Part shown: one piece after another, positions 12,801-25,700 of the stretch | Layout: every line of letters starts with the position of its first letter | Numbering within the stretch: the stretch's first letter is position 1 | Assembly (NCBI RefSeq): GCF_004193775.1 | Contig: NC_041007.1 | Span: 26,935,323 to 26,999,322 of the forward strand | Origin: Glycine soja | Lineage: Eukaryota; Streptophyta; Magnoliopsida; Fabales; Fabaceae | Direction of reading: 5' to 3' | Length of the DNA: 64,000 nucleotides | Program-made: the position numbers and the translations under genes | The notes under the pieces: generated by a model | Told to the model about the DNA's origin: nothing | Seen by the model: only the letters and a program-made list of their open reading frames with translations | The model's database searches: none

Positions 12801-13937
12801 AATACGGTGGGTGGAGGGGTTTGGATGAAGCACCAGTTTGTACCAAAGAATCAATGTGGTGGAGGGACCTAAAGTTAGCTTTTCAGACTTCACAACATGG
12901 TCAAGAGCTAAAAAAAGGGATACAGTGGAGGGTGGGAAGTGGAGATAGGATTAAATTTTGGGAGGATGAGTGGATAGATGGAGAGGCATCATTGGTAACA
13001 AAATACCCCAGACTGTACCTAATTTCGTGCCAACAAAATCAATTAATCCAGCAGATGGAAGGTTTTAGGGATGAATAATGGGAGTGGAACTTTTCATGGA
13101 GGCAGACACTGTTTGACACTGAGATACCAATGGCCACTAATTTCCTAAGAGACATTGATAGTAGGACCAGACAGCTGAATAGAAGGGATGAATGGGTGTG
13201 GATGGCAGATCATAGAGGGCAATACACGGCGCAGAATGCTTACAATCTACTGAGGGGGATACAAGTTGACGGGATACAGGATGAGGCCTTTGAGGAGCTG
13301 TGGAAATTAAAGGTGCCATCTAAATATGCAGTATTTGCGTGGAGATTACTCAGGAATAGGCTGCCTACTAAAATAAATTTGCATAGGAGACAAATAGAGG
13401 TCATGGATAGGAGCTGTCCATTTTGCAGAAATATGGAAGAGGTGCAGGACACTTGTTCTTTCATTGCAGGAAAATCATTCCTATCTGGTGGGAATCAGTT
13501 TTATGGCTGAACATCTCTGCAGTTTTCCCGGCTGATCCAAAGCAACATTTCCTCCAACATGGGTTGATAATGGCTGGGGGGATTCGAACTACCAAATGGA
13601 GATGCTGGTGGCTGGCAGTAACTTGGAGTATTTGGCAAAAGAGGAATAAGATTATATTCTCTAATGGCACCTTTGACGCCAACAAAGTGATTGACGACAC
13701 AGCTTTCCTATTGTGGTCATGGTTATCCAACCTGGAGAAGGACTTCTCAGTCCCTTTCAATCAGTGGTCTAGTAAAATTAGAGAAGGGTTTTTGTATTAA
13801 TAATGAAAAGACAATGACATTAGTTAGAAATTCCTATCATGTTGTAGCCTGCTTGGTTCCTTCATAGACTCTATTCAGTCTGTTTTGGAACCATTTGCAT
13901 GGCCTATTTGTACTTCAGTACCTCTGGTACTCTTTCA

Positions 13938-14001
<64 letters not shown>

Positions 14002-17000
14002 CTTTGCTGATCAAAAAAAAAAAAGAGCACACAGAATTTTGGAGTACCTCAAGGAAACTCGGAAGAGGAATTTTATTCAAAAGGAATGAGAATGCAGATC
14101 ATAAGGCTTATACTAATGCAGATTATGTAGGGTCCATTATTTACCAGAGATCCACTACAGAGTATTGTACTTTTCTCAGAGAAAATCTTGTAACTTGGAG
14201 GAGTAAACTACAGGGTATTGTACTTTATTTACTGATGCAGATTATGTAGGGTCCATTATTTACCAGAGATCCACTACAGGATATTGTACTTTTCTCAGAA
14301 AATCTTGTAACTTGGAGGAGTAAACAATAAAATGAAGTGGCTCAGTCTTGAGTTGAAGCTGTGTTTCAAGCTATGGCATATGGTATTTGTGAAATACATT
14401 GGCTCAAGATTATTTAAATAATGTGAAGATTAAACGGAATGGACCAATGTTGTCAAGATCGCAAGTTTACCCTTAAACTCATACGATCCTGCATTTTTTG
14501 AGGCTAAGTCAATCAAAATCACACATTGGATCACCATTCTCACGGATCATTGAAGGATTGTCTGGTTGCTCATGGAAACGACAGTTTGTAGATCCAATTC
14601 GATCCTTTGAAATTAGTATATAGGGATCTTTCGGGTCCTTCTCATGTTGCCTCCACCAATGGTTACCTATACATATTCCTTTTGTTGGTGCCATTTCTAA
14701 GTTTACTTAGATCTTTGTTCTTAAAGCCATGGCAGAGTTACAAAAATTAACACCAAAATCAAAAGTTTGCGGGGGGGATGAGAATCAGGATGGAGTTTTT
14801 GAGGAGTTATGGAATTTAAAGATCCCAACCAAAAATCCTTCTTCACTTGGAGATTAATTAGAGATAGACTGCCAACAAAATTAAACCTGCGAAGGAGGAA
14901 CGTAGAAATCAATGACCTACTTTGTCCATTCTGCAGGAACAATGAGGAGGATGCAGCTCATCTATTCTTCAACTGCAGTAAAACCCTCCTTATATGGTGG
15001 GAATCTTTGTCTTGGGTAAACATCTCAGGTGTTTTCCCGCAAAACCCGAGACATCATTTCCTCCAACATGCTCATGGGGGCTATGCTGGACTAAGGGCTC
15101 ACAGATGGAAGTGTTGGTGGATAGCATTAACCTAGACTATTTGGCAGCACAGGAATTAGATAGTTTTCTCAAATGATAGCTTTAATGGTAGCAAACTGAT
15201 GGATGAGGCAATCTTCTTGTGTCGGTCATGGTTTAGGAATATGGAAAAAGGTTTTGTAATGCATTTTAATCAATGGTCAAGTAATCTAAGAGAAGGATTT
15301 TGTAATCAGGGGAGGGAAGCATACATAGGACCTGGGTAGCCCATAGCTTACAATGTGAGCAGGTTATGTTAGCTAATTCAACTGTTCAAGTTCGTATTAG
15401 GAAACCAAATGTCTGCTGAACTCCAAAAATTTGTAATCTTAGTACCCCTGGTACTTACTTATATATAGGGGGGGGGGAGATGATTTTGTCCATTACTTTT
15501 TGGCTGATTGTGGCACAGAATCATTTGTCCCCACACCCATCATCAAAAATGGGGTGGTTGAAAGAAAATATAGACATATGGTTGAACTCGGTCTTACTCT
15601 TTTACAACAAGCTTCCTTACCTTTAAAGTTTTGGGACTTCGCCTTTCTTACTGCTGTTTACCTCAAACAGATTACCCACAGCCTCTCTTTTTTTTGGACA
15701 GCGAAAGTAGTTTTTATTAGATAAAAGTACCAGAGGTACTAAAGATACATTATAGTTATAAATAGGCTACTGGATATAAGGAGTCAGGCTGTGTATCAGT
15801 CTGCTCAATCCAGAATTCCCAACAACAAGTACAACAGCTTGCCCCACAGGTTTTTGTTTCCTAATTACAAAAACCATCTATTAGGTTGCTAGACCACTGG
15901 TTATAGTGCATAGAAAAATCTTTCTCCATAGCTCTAATCCACGTCCAGTGCAAAAACACAGCATCCTCCAGCAACTTGATTCCATTAAACTGTGCATTCT
16001 GGAAGATAATCTGATTCATATGCTTCCATATAGACCAAGTTAGAGCTATCCACCAAGTCTTCCATCTGTTACACCTCTTCGAACCTGGCGTCCCATGTAC
16101 GTGCTGTAAAAAATGTTGTCTTGTGTTAATTGGAGATACCCCCAAGGATCGTACCCAAGTCTGAGATTCTCATCATAGAGGTCGTATTTTAATACATTCA
16201 AGAAATATGTGGGATGCGTCCTCCTCCCTAATTTTGCAAAATGGACAGAGGCTATCTTCCAACACCACTTGTCTTCTATGCAGATTCGATTTAGTCGGTA
16301 GTCGATCTTTAATTAGCCTCCAAGCAAAGATTGATGCCTTAGCAGGAATCTTTAGCTTCCATAGGTCTTGAAGAGCTCCATCCTGATCTTCACCCTCTAA
16401 ATGACCCTGCAATAGTTTATATGCGCTCCTTGTCGAGTAAAGTCCATTAGGCTCATGTTTCCATACCCAGGTATCAGGTACTTGTTGCCGAATTACCAGC
16501 TGTGAGATCAGCCTCATGAATTCATATGCAGAGTCAGCTTCATTATCAAATAATTGCCTTCTCCAGGACAGCTTCCATTCCCAAGATGTATCAGAGAAAC
16601 TGCCCACTTGCTGTATGAGGTTGTGCTGCTGTCGAGATATTTGATACAGCCTAGGAAATTTCTGCATTAGTGCCACTCCTTCACCAGTCCAGCAATCTTC
16701 CCAAAATTTGATTTTATCACCCAACCCCACATTCCATGATAAACCAGATTGCATCATATATTATTCAGCTGCTGGTTTGTCGTAGCCGTCGTGCACCAGA
16801 GCACTGCCGTCACCGTCGCCGTCAACGTGCGTCATGCGGCGGTCGCGTGCATCGTGCGTTGGTCGTCGGTCTCTCGTGTTCGTCGTCTGCTGTCGTCGCG
16901 CTCGAGAACGTCGTCTGCGGTTGTCGTGTGCGTCACCGACGCCCGCGCTGCCGTTCGTCGCGCTGGAGACTGCTGCTGGTCGCACCACTGAAGAGGAGAA

Positions 17001-20000
17001 ACTCGGGTATGGTTGGCTCAAGTCAACCCAACCCCTGTCGCGAACGTTTTTTAAAATAAAAAGTCCGCTATTCCACCATTCACGTGATTCTGCCATGACC
17101 GCCATGACTATGGCGGCCGCCATAGCGCCGCCATAAGCAACCCGCAACGCCAACGCTATTTGGTGGAGTTTTTCCAAAATTCCGCGACACCATTCCGCCA
17201 TGGTGCCGCCATGGCCACTTTTTAATAACACTGTTTATTATTTATTATTATTGTGTAATCCTCCTACATATAAATTGAAACAATACTGGGTAACTCTTCA
17301 CTGAAGCCAGCGTCAAGCCAATTCAGAAAATCTCTTCATTTCTTCTCTCTCTCTCTCACTCTCTCACATTTTTTTATCAGCAACACACTATGAATATACC
17401 AATATTATATGAAAACAACGTGATGACTATTGTTCAGAAAATTGAAAGAGTTACCTGGTATAGAGGACGCCAATAATCAGAAAGAAGTAAATCTTTGTCA
17501 AGGACAAGGATTATAATTTCCAGAGAAAGCTGCACTGCATTCTCTAAAAGTTGCCCATATAATTGACTACTGCGTTCAGCAATAACAGAATTCACCCCTG
17601 GCAGAAGAATACTCATTATGTTCCGGAAGGCAGTCTTTCCACTCATGAAATCCTGAAACCAACCAAATTATTTATTATCAAAGAAACTGGTAATTTAAAC
17701 ATTGAAAATTAGAATAAATACATGAAATTAATTGATTCATCAATGCTACATTTGGTGGGAAATTCGAAATTGAAAACTAAAACTCAACCGCCAAATAAAT
17801 TTGCATTGCTCATAATCTCACAAATGTTATGAGATCCATTATACCATAACATACGGCTAATAAATTCAAAATTGAGGATGACAATCATTATTCATTAGTG
17901 TTTAGATATTATTCAGTTTGATTTTGTATTTGTTGATTCTTCCCTCCTAGTATCCTTAGATAGCTTATCCTAATCCCCAAACCTAAGAGATTGATGCTGT
18001 TGCCAATATGTATGTTGTACAGACCATGTAATACAATACACAACTCCACTATTCCAATTCATTTATTAGAATAACATTCATATATAACAAACACATGCTT
18101 AGTCACCAGAACAAGAAAACTACAAGCACATACTTTCAGCAACTCTAAAACTGGGAGCTGTGTCTGAAGTGGTGATGATTCTTTAGTTGCTGAAAGTCGT
18201 GACTGATCAACTACACCCTCGTAGTCCTCATCCTTGATGTCGTACATGCTTAATACCCTGCAATTTTAAGTTCGGCAAATAACATTATGTATAATCAACA
18301 GTTTTGAATTCTAGAGATCAGCATCAATCAATTTAAATTTAAAAGATAGAAAGTCATGTTAGCCTCTCAAGACAACTCAAATAAATGTGAGTAGAAAAAA
18401 CAATAAATCCAATAATAAATATGAACTATATATAAAGACAACAAAGGCAGACCAATTATTTCTCAAAACACGTAAACTGAACCACTCACATGTGAAAATG
18501 TTTAAGGCATGCACCAACTAACTGCCATTTTTCACAGGGATCCGCATAGGCTCTCTGAGGAAATGGCCCAAAAACATGATCATAGATGAACCTAAATATT
18601 CCAATAAATCTGAAAAATAATAAGTTTTAGAATTTAGAGCACAAGCAAGATAAAAATGAATTTAAAAAACTCCAACAACGGTTTGAAATATACAGTGTCC
18701 AATACCTTCGCCCTCTATCAGACAAATCTCTTTCTTCTGCAATTAGAGCATTTATCAAATTAAGGAAAGATATAGTTGAAGGATATTGTTCTCTCCTTGC
18801 TTCAATCTCGTTCAGTTCAAATTGCATATCATAAACCTGTCAGAATTACAAGTTCACTTGGACATGAGACAAGGAGACAGTAAATGATCGTGAAAACAGA
18901 ACGCAAAACGTTAAAAATAAATGATGGAAGCAATAGCATATGAAATAATAGAGTTTACAAGAAACAAATAAAAAAAGGAGGATGAACCCTATTTATAACC
19001 AATGTTTCTTATATAGATTAATTTTTTAACTTATCACAAAAAAGTGAACAAATAGTATAAAAAAATTCTAGCTTTTCAATATGCAAATAAACCTCAAGAC
19101 CCACTAAGGACATGATGTTAAACAAATAGAAGAAAAACAGTTTCTTGCTTTTCAATACTCTCGATATAGCCTAAAGACGTTTGAGAATTTAATCAGTCAC
19201 TACTGTTAGCATCACAATACATATGGCACTGCTTTTGCAGCTCAGTTGGTAACATTATTGATGAAACATACTCATTATATAAAAAAGTTTCATAGGTATA
19301 CAAAATGAAATATAAAATAAGCACTATGCTGTGCAAATGCATGAAAAAGATAACACTATTATATTGGAACAGATATGAGGCTATGACTCATGAGCAATTA
19401 AGACAACTACATGCATCACATTACATAAGTATAATTCTTAATTTCTTATAGTGTTGGCATCAAACTATAATATAAGGGTATCCACAGGTTTGGTAGACCC
19501 GATCAACTCAACCCAACCTGACGCAAAATGAATTGATTGGTTCAGGGTTTTAGGTAAAATTGGTTTTAAAATTTAAAACATAATCAGATCAGGTTGAGTA
19601 TCGAGTGTGCCATCCTTTAACCCAACCCAACCAGATGAACCCAATAATAACACAAGATTTAAAAAACAATAATAAATAAATTTTTAGGGTAGAATTTTTT
19701 TTTCAGTTTTTTGTTCTTTTATAGAGTCAGCAGGAAATAAACCCTTTCTTAGGTATACAAACTAACATTTTGAATGAACTCAATCATTCATGTGCCTGCC
19801 CCTAACTATGTGAGTATTGTAATCGATTCAGAGTAGTTAGAGTATGCAAGTTAGTTATCCAGCTGTCCTTGCCAGCTGGCACCTAACTAACTAGAAGCTT
19901 GTTGTGCAAGCCTTAGAATCTTCATCTACAAGTCTGTGTAGCTTGCTCTGCAAGTCTCACAGTTCTATATAAACTACAGTGTTACTAAAAACAGTTGGTT

Positions 20001-22687
20001 ATAATATTATCAGAATTCATAAGTCTCACAAACTCTCTCTCTCCTCTCCCTCTCTTTCTATTTTCGATTATCTCTTTCTAATTTGGTATCCATAGCCAAA
20101 AAGATCCTTCAATGGCAGAATCTCCTCCTCCTCCTTCCGCTACTCCTTTCCCTTCATCTTTAGCGTTCTCGTACTCAATTTCTGAGAAGCTCACTGATTC
20201 GAACTTCTTGTTCTGGAAGCAACAAGTAGAACCAGTGATCAAAGCGCATCAACTACATCATTACTTGGTGTGTCCAAATATTCCTCTTCGATATGCAAAT
20301 GAAACCGATCAGAACTCTGGCACTATGAATCATGTGTACGCTGCGTGGGAAATGCAAGATCAGATGCTCCTAACATGGCTACAATCAACTCTCTCCAGCT
20401 CGATTCTATCGTGCATTCTAGGATCTGTTCAGTCCTTTCAAGTCTAGGAAAAGATTCATGATCACTTTCATAAGCTAACTCAAGCAAGAGCTCGTCAACT
20501 TCGTGCAGAATTGCGGACCACTACTCTTGATAGCAAACATGTTTCAGAATTCCTCTTGCGCATCAAAGCCCGAGCTGATGCGCTAGCTTCTGTCGGAGAT
20601 CCAATTACACCAGAGCAACATGTTGATGTCATCCTTGAAGGTTTGCCTTTTGACTACAATTTTGTGATTTCCGTTATTGAGAGCAAATCTCAACCGATGC
20701 AAATTGAGGAAGTGGAAGCTCTTCTTGCGCATGAGATGCAATTGGAAAAATCACAGAAGAAGCTTGCCTCTAAAACTGCTTCACTCAATCTAATGGAAAT
20801 TGCCTCCTTGAAGGTGCAACAGCAGCAGTCATCTTCTGTTCAAGCAAATGTTGCGTCTGAAAATGCTAATTCAAACTACAACTCATATTCTGGGTATCGC
20901 AGCTATTGACGTGGTCGTGGCAGTCGCAATGGTCGTGGCCGCGATCGCGGTGGTCATTATCCCAATGTGCAATGTCAAGTTTGTTACAAACTTGGACATC
21001 CTGCCTCCAACTACTATCATCGATATGATCAGAACTATCAACCTCAAGTACCTCCCAACTTTCAAGGGTTTCAGCCTTCTTCGAACCCTAGCAATTGGAA
21101 TTCAGTACCACAAAATTATGGAGCTTATCAGCCTAATATTTTCACTTTTGTCAACTCATGGGGAATGGTGGCAAAGCAAGGGCAATTTCCTCTGCAATTT
21201 CAGCAATATCAGCCTCAACACCAAGCACAAAACTGCCCAGTGATATGATTACCAACTCAAGAATACTAGGTCCATGTCCTACAACTAACAGCTCTTGCTT
21301 ACCAGATTCAAGAGCACCGTATCATGTAACAGCTATCAGAACAATATTCGCCAACTTTGCTCTTTTGAAGGTCCAGACCAAATTTACATTGGTAATGGAC
21401 AAGGTTTGCACATTTCTTCCTCTGGTTCATCTTACTTTCAATCACCTATTAAGTCCAGTGTCTCTTTGTCTCTACACAATTTTCTTCATGTTCCTTGTAT
21501 CACCAAAAATCTTATCAGTGTCAATCGTTTTGCCAAGGATAATTCAGTTTTCTTTAAGTTTCATTCTGACTTTTATCTTGTGAAATCTCAGGCAACTAAA
21601 GAGGTTCTTCTTCGAGGCATAGTGGATCATGATGGCTTATACCAGTTTCCAAGCCTCCACTTGCAGCCTCAGTCCAAGCTGTTTTTTCCAGCACATTGTT
21701 TAGTCTCTAATTCTAGTTTCCAAACACCTGTTATAACTAATTCTAATGTTCAAAAAAAGAGAATGAGAGGAGAGCGAAACAGTAGAGAGAGAGACTGCAG
21801 GTGGGAGAGAGTTAGGAATAGATGGGAGAGGAGAGAGAAGGGTCCTCGTCTGATCATTGATCGGAAAAGGAATGAAGATTATCACAGCTACCAGAGAGTT
21901 AATTGGCGAGAACATAAGGACGTAACTTCGTTTTATTTCTCTAGATTCCCTGAAGAGACAACAGAAAAAGACCTTTGGAGGCATTTCAAGCAGGTGGGTG
22001 ATGTGAGGGAGATTTTCATATCTCCGAAACGAAACAAAATTTGAAAGAGATACGGGTTTGTTAAATTCAAAGGGGTGCAAGATGTTCATCAGGTGGAAAA
22101 GAAGCTAGACAGCATGGTTTTTGGGGGGTTAAAAATGTTTGTAAACACTACTAAATTTGGGAGACCAAAACGTGAAAATTCACAAACAGCTGCCAGGGGA
22201 AGAAATGAGGGTAAACATCATCCAGAGGGGTCTAGAGATACGTACCTGAGAATGATGCCAGAAACAAAGGTGAACAAGGGTCGTATGCGGAGGCAGTGAG
22301 TATTGTACTCAGTTCAGAGTAGTTGGAGTATGTAAGTTAGTTATCCAGCTGGCACCTAACTAACTACAAGCTTGCTGTGCAAGCCTTAGAATCTTCTTCT
22401 ACAAGTCTGTGTAGCTTGCTCGGCAAGTCTCACAGTTCTATATAAACTACAGTGTAACTGAAAACAGTTGGGAATAATAATATCAGAATTCATAAGTCTC
22501 ACAAACTATCTCTCTCTCTCTCTCTTTTCGATTATCTCTTTCTAATTCTAACAACTTAAATTAGGAAAGTTGATTCTTGATTTGGAACCAAAGCCTGTTT
22601 TGACCAAGTGGTCAGGATAGGCAAGTTCAATCCCATTCTTCATAAATAATTACTTTTCAACACAAGTTTGTTTTTTTGAACTGCGAA

Positions 22688-22733
<46 letters not shown>

Positions 22734-25700
22734 CAAATAATAGTACCAGGGGTACTTTTCAACACAAGTTATGCTCTGGAAGTGCTTTGGCTGAAGTTTG
22801 AGCTCAAAATCTTTTAACATGAGAGGGTGTGAAAGAGATATAAAGTATAAGTCATCCAGCCTGCACCTAACAGCCTAAGCTTCTAGAAGAGTTGGTTCTT
22901 TACCAACCTAAGGTGGTGATAAGATATACCAACCTGAAGGAAATAATTTCTAAGGTGGTGAAAAGATATACCAACCTGAGTACCCATAGATTGTGGACTG
23001 TTTGGGATATCAAGCCCAACAACCACTGGCAGATCATATTGCTCAAGATAGGTCCAGATGCTATCCTTCAGCACTGGAGAGACCTTAATAAATGTGGCTA
23101 TTGCATTCCTTAGAGCACCCTATATTAACAAGTATCTTGTTTAGAAAAAATAGTGTAAACAATTCTATTGGAAATCCAAGCTCTCAACAAAATCAAAAAC
23201 CAATCTAATGATACTTCTACTTTCTAGTAGGAACATCGTGATACAGCCATACCTTAAGATAAGGGGGTACATTTTCGTAACTAAGAAGTTTGAACAATGG
23301 TTCAATATCAGGAAACCAGGTTTTCCTTTCTGTTGGGTTCCCATTTTCTACAACCTGTATATACAAGAAATGCACAGTAAAAAGCATTGTTCCTTTCAAT
23401 TGGAAAAAAACCAAAAAGGCAAAATCTCATACAACAATGAAATATTAGACACCACATAAACTTAAACCAAGGAGATCTTATTGTAAATTTCTCCTTCTTC
23501 ACACAGCTGACAGCTTAATGAACAATTTTCATTTTAGCAAGAACAAGTTTAAGCATAGGTGAAAATACATTAATAGAAAGTATTCAATATAAGGTGACAT
23601 AAGAAAATAAGCAAGAATAAACCTTCTTTAGAATATTCAAGTATGCCACAAGGGCTTTGGCATCCCCCTCCTGAATTTCAGGCAGCATTGCTCCCGCAGT
23701 TTGAAGAGACTGTTTGAATTTCTCATCATAAATTGTTAAGCATTCAAATAAAGTGCTCCATCCAATTGAACGGAATGCTTTACCTTGCAGCAACTCGTAA
23801 ACCTTTGAAGCACCTTCTTGACTACAAGCCTAGTATGCAGTGTCCCAAGATGAAATGGTATAAGAAAGGTTGCAGAGCAAGATTAAGATATCAGCATTAA
23901 GATAATAAAAAAATTTCCTTTCCTTACCAAGGTGCTCAGCATATTCAAGAACGCCACAAGCGTTTGGAAATTCGTATGGTCCTCTCCAGCAAAATTTACA
24001 AACGTCCACAACACATCATTGCCCGACAAGAGCTCTGGTTCTTTCTGATAACTTATGACAAAACTAAAGGTCATGACGCAAGCAAAAGCCTTAAAAGCAG
24101 CCAAGCACATGACTTTAATATGATTAGCCTTAAAAAATTATGCATACAAAACCCCATCAACATTCAACCACATAGCTTGTACAGATTTTTTTTCTAAACA
24201 GCAAATATATAATGTAATTTGGAAAAAGCGTCACCTTTTTTTTTAATCAGCGAAAATAATAGTGTATTATATATTAATCAGTACAAGTTGTACTGTGGAT
24301 TTGACACATTGGCCAGTTTGAGCAGGACTACGGTGTCCTAATAGTATATAACATGAATTAAGAAACCATAATTCTAACATTATACTTGGCCCACAGGAAA
24401 AAGGGTCACCTAACAGCTAACAGCAGCAAAACCTTAATTTAATAACTGGCATCAACCATTTGGTCAACCATTATAAATTTTGCAAAGTGCAGATTCGGAG
24501 CAATTAGAGTGTCGGAGGTGTGGCAGCAAACAGCAGCCAATTACTTGCATTGTAGCCTACTGTCCATCCCTTTTGTTTACTTGGGGATGCCCATTGGGGC
24601 AAATCCAAGGAAGTGTCAGCTGTGGGACCCAATCATCAACAAATGTGAGAGGAAACTAGCAAAGTGGAAACAGAGACACGTATCGTTTGGGGGGAGAGTC
24701 ACTCTTATAAAGTCAGTCCTAACCTCTATTCCAATTTATTTCTTTTCTTTTTTCAGGGTACCCAAAAGGGTGGTGGATAAGCTAGTGTGCATACAACGTA
24801 GGTTCCTTTGGGGAGGTGAAATTGACCACAACAAGATTGTTTGGGTCAATTGGGAGACTGTATGCCTTCCAAAAGAAAGGGGTGGCTTGGGAATCAAGGA
24901 CATTACCAAATTCAATTCGACACTACTTGGCAAATGGAAGTGGGATTTGTTCCATCGTCCTAGAGAGTTATGGGCAAAGGTTTTGGTTTCAAAGTATAGG
25001 GGATGGAGGGGACTTGCTGAAGCATCAAGTGACAATAATGTTTCAATATGGTGGAGAGACCTGAAATTAGCCCTTCATCATCCGTCACTCCAAAATGTGC
25101 TTCGGGATGGAATAATATGGAAGGTGGGGAGTGGTGACAAAATCAAGTTCTAGGAGGATACCTGGCTTGATGGAGAGACAGCTTTGTTAGCAAGATACCC
25201 TAGGCTATACCTCAACTCTTGCCAACAGAATCACAGAATTAAGGACATGGGAGTGCAGACGGACATGGGTTGGGAGTGGAACTTCAAATGGAGGAGGCAT
25301 TTGTTCGACAGCGAGCTTGATATGGCTGCTAGCTTCCTAAACGATGTGGAAAGCAGCCATATACACAGGAATAGAAGGGATGAGGGGATTTGGAAAGTTG
25401 ACCCAAGTGGTCTGTATTCGACAAAAACTGCATATGATGAGATGTGGGGGGAGGCTTCAGAAGGCAATCAAGTGAAGGAATTTGAAGAATTATGGAAGCT
25501 AAAGATCCCATCCAAAGTTGCAGTTTTTGCATGGAGACTATTTAAAGATAGGCTGCCAACTAAGTCAAACTTGACAAGGAGACAAGTGGCAATCAATGAT
25601 ACATCTTGCCCATTCTGCAGGAGGCTCGAGGAGGACGCAGCACATTTGTTTCTCCATTGTGATAAAATCCTGCCTTTGTGGTGGGAATCCATGGCGTGGG

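Larger units (their letters stand above)
7968..14022 (+). mobile_element. Full-length L1-type LINE retrotransposon
   Basis: About 6.05 kb, flanked by a perfect 14 bp duplication (AAGAGCACACAGAA at 7,954-7,967 and 14,023-14,036). It has a purine-rich 5' UTR, ORF1 with an N-terminal RRM, ORF2 with endonuclease, reverse transcriptase and a zinc-binding region, the 3' hairpin at 13,917-13,931, a (TA)n tract at 13,940-13,999, and a TTTGCTGATC-poly(A) tail. Few lesions interrupt the ORFs, so insertion seems fairly recent. It sits in NUP205 intron 19, antisense, inside an older copia relic. Confidence 0.95.
19811..22547 (+). mobile_element. Chimeric Ty1/copia element carrying a captured LINE segment
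   Basis: Two similar LTRs (about 19,811-20,082 and 22,297-22,547; both start TGAGTATTGTA) bracket a 2.2 kb interior. The interior contains a copia gag, protease and pre-integrase region and then switches at about 21,753 to the 5' UTR and RRM of a LINE ORF1, which runs up to the 3' LTR. Integrase, reverse transcriptase and RNase H are absent. It lies in NUP205 intron 15, antisense. No TSD was recognised; the LTR borders are uncertain by a few bases. Confidence 0.85.

Noticed and set aside
14445..14720. Complete hAT-type MITE starting CAATGTTGTCAAGATCG
   Set aside because: No matching right end or 8 bp duplication could be found before the LINE fragment.
16749..17231. Several ORFs of 80-156 codons on both strands in the GC-rich block
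   Set aside because: CpG-rich DNA lacks stop codons by chance. Composition (Arg, Val, Ser, Ala runs) and overlap on both strands argue against real genes.
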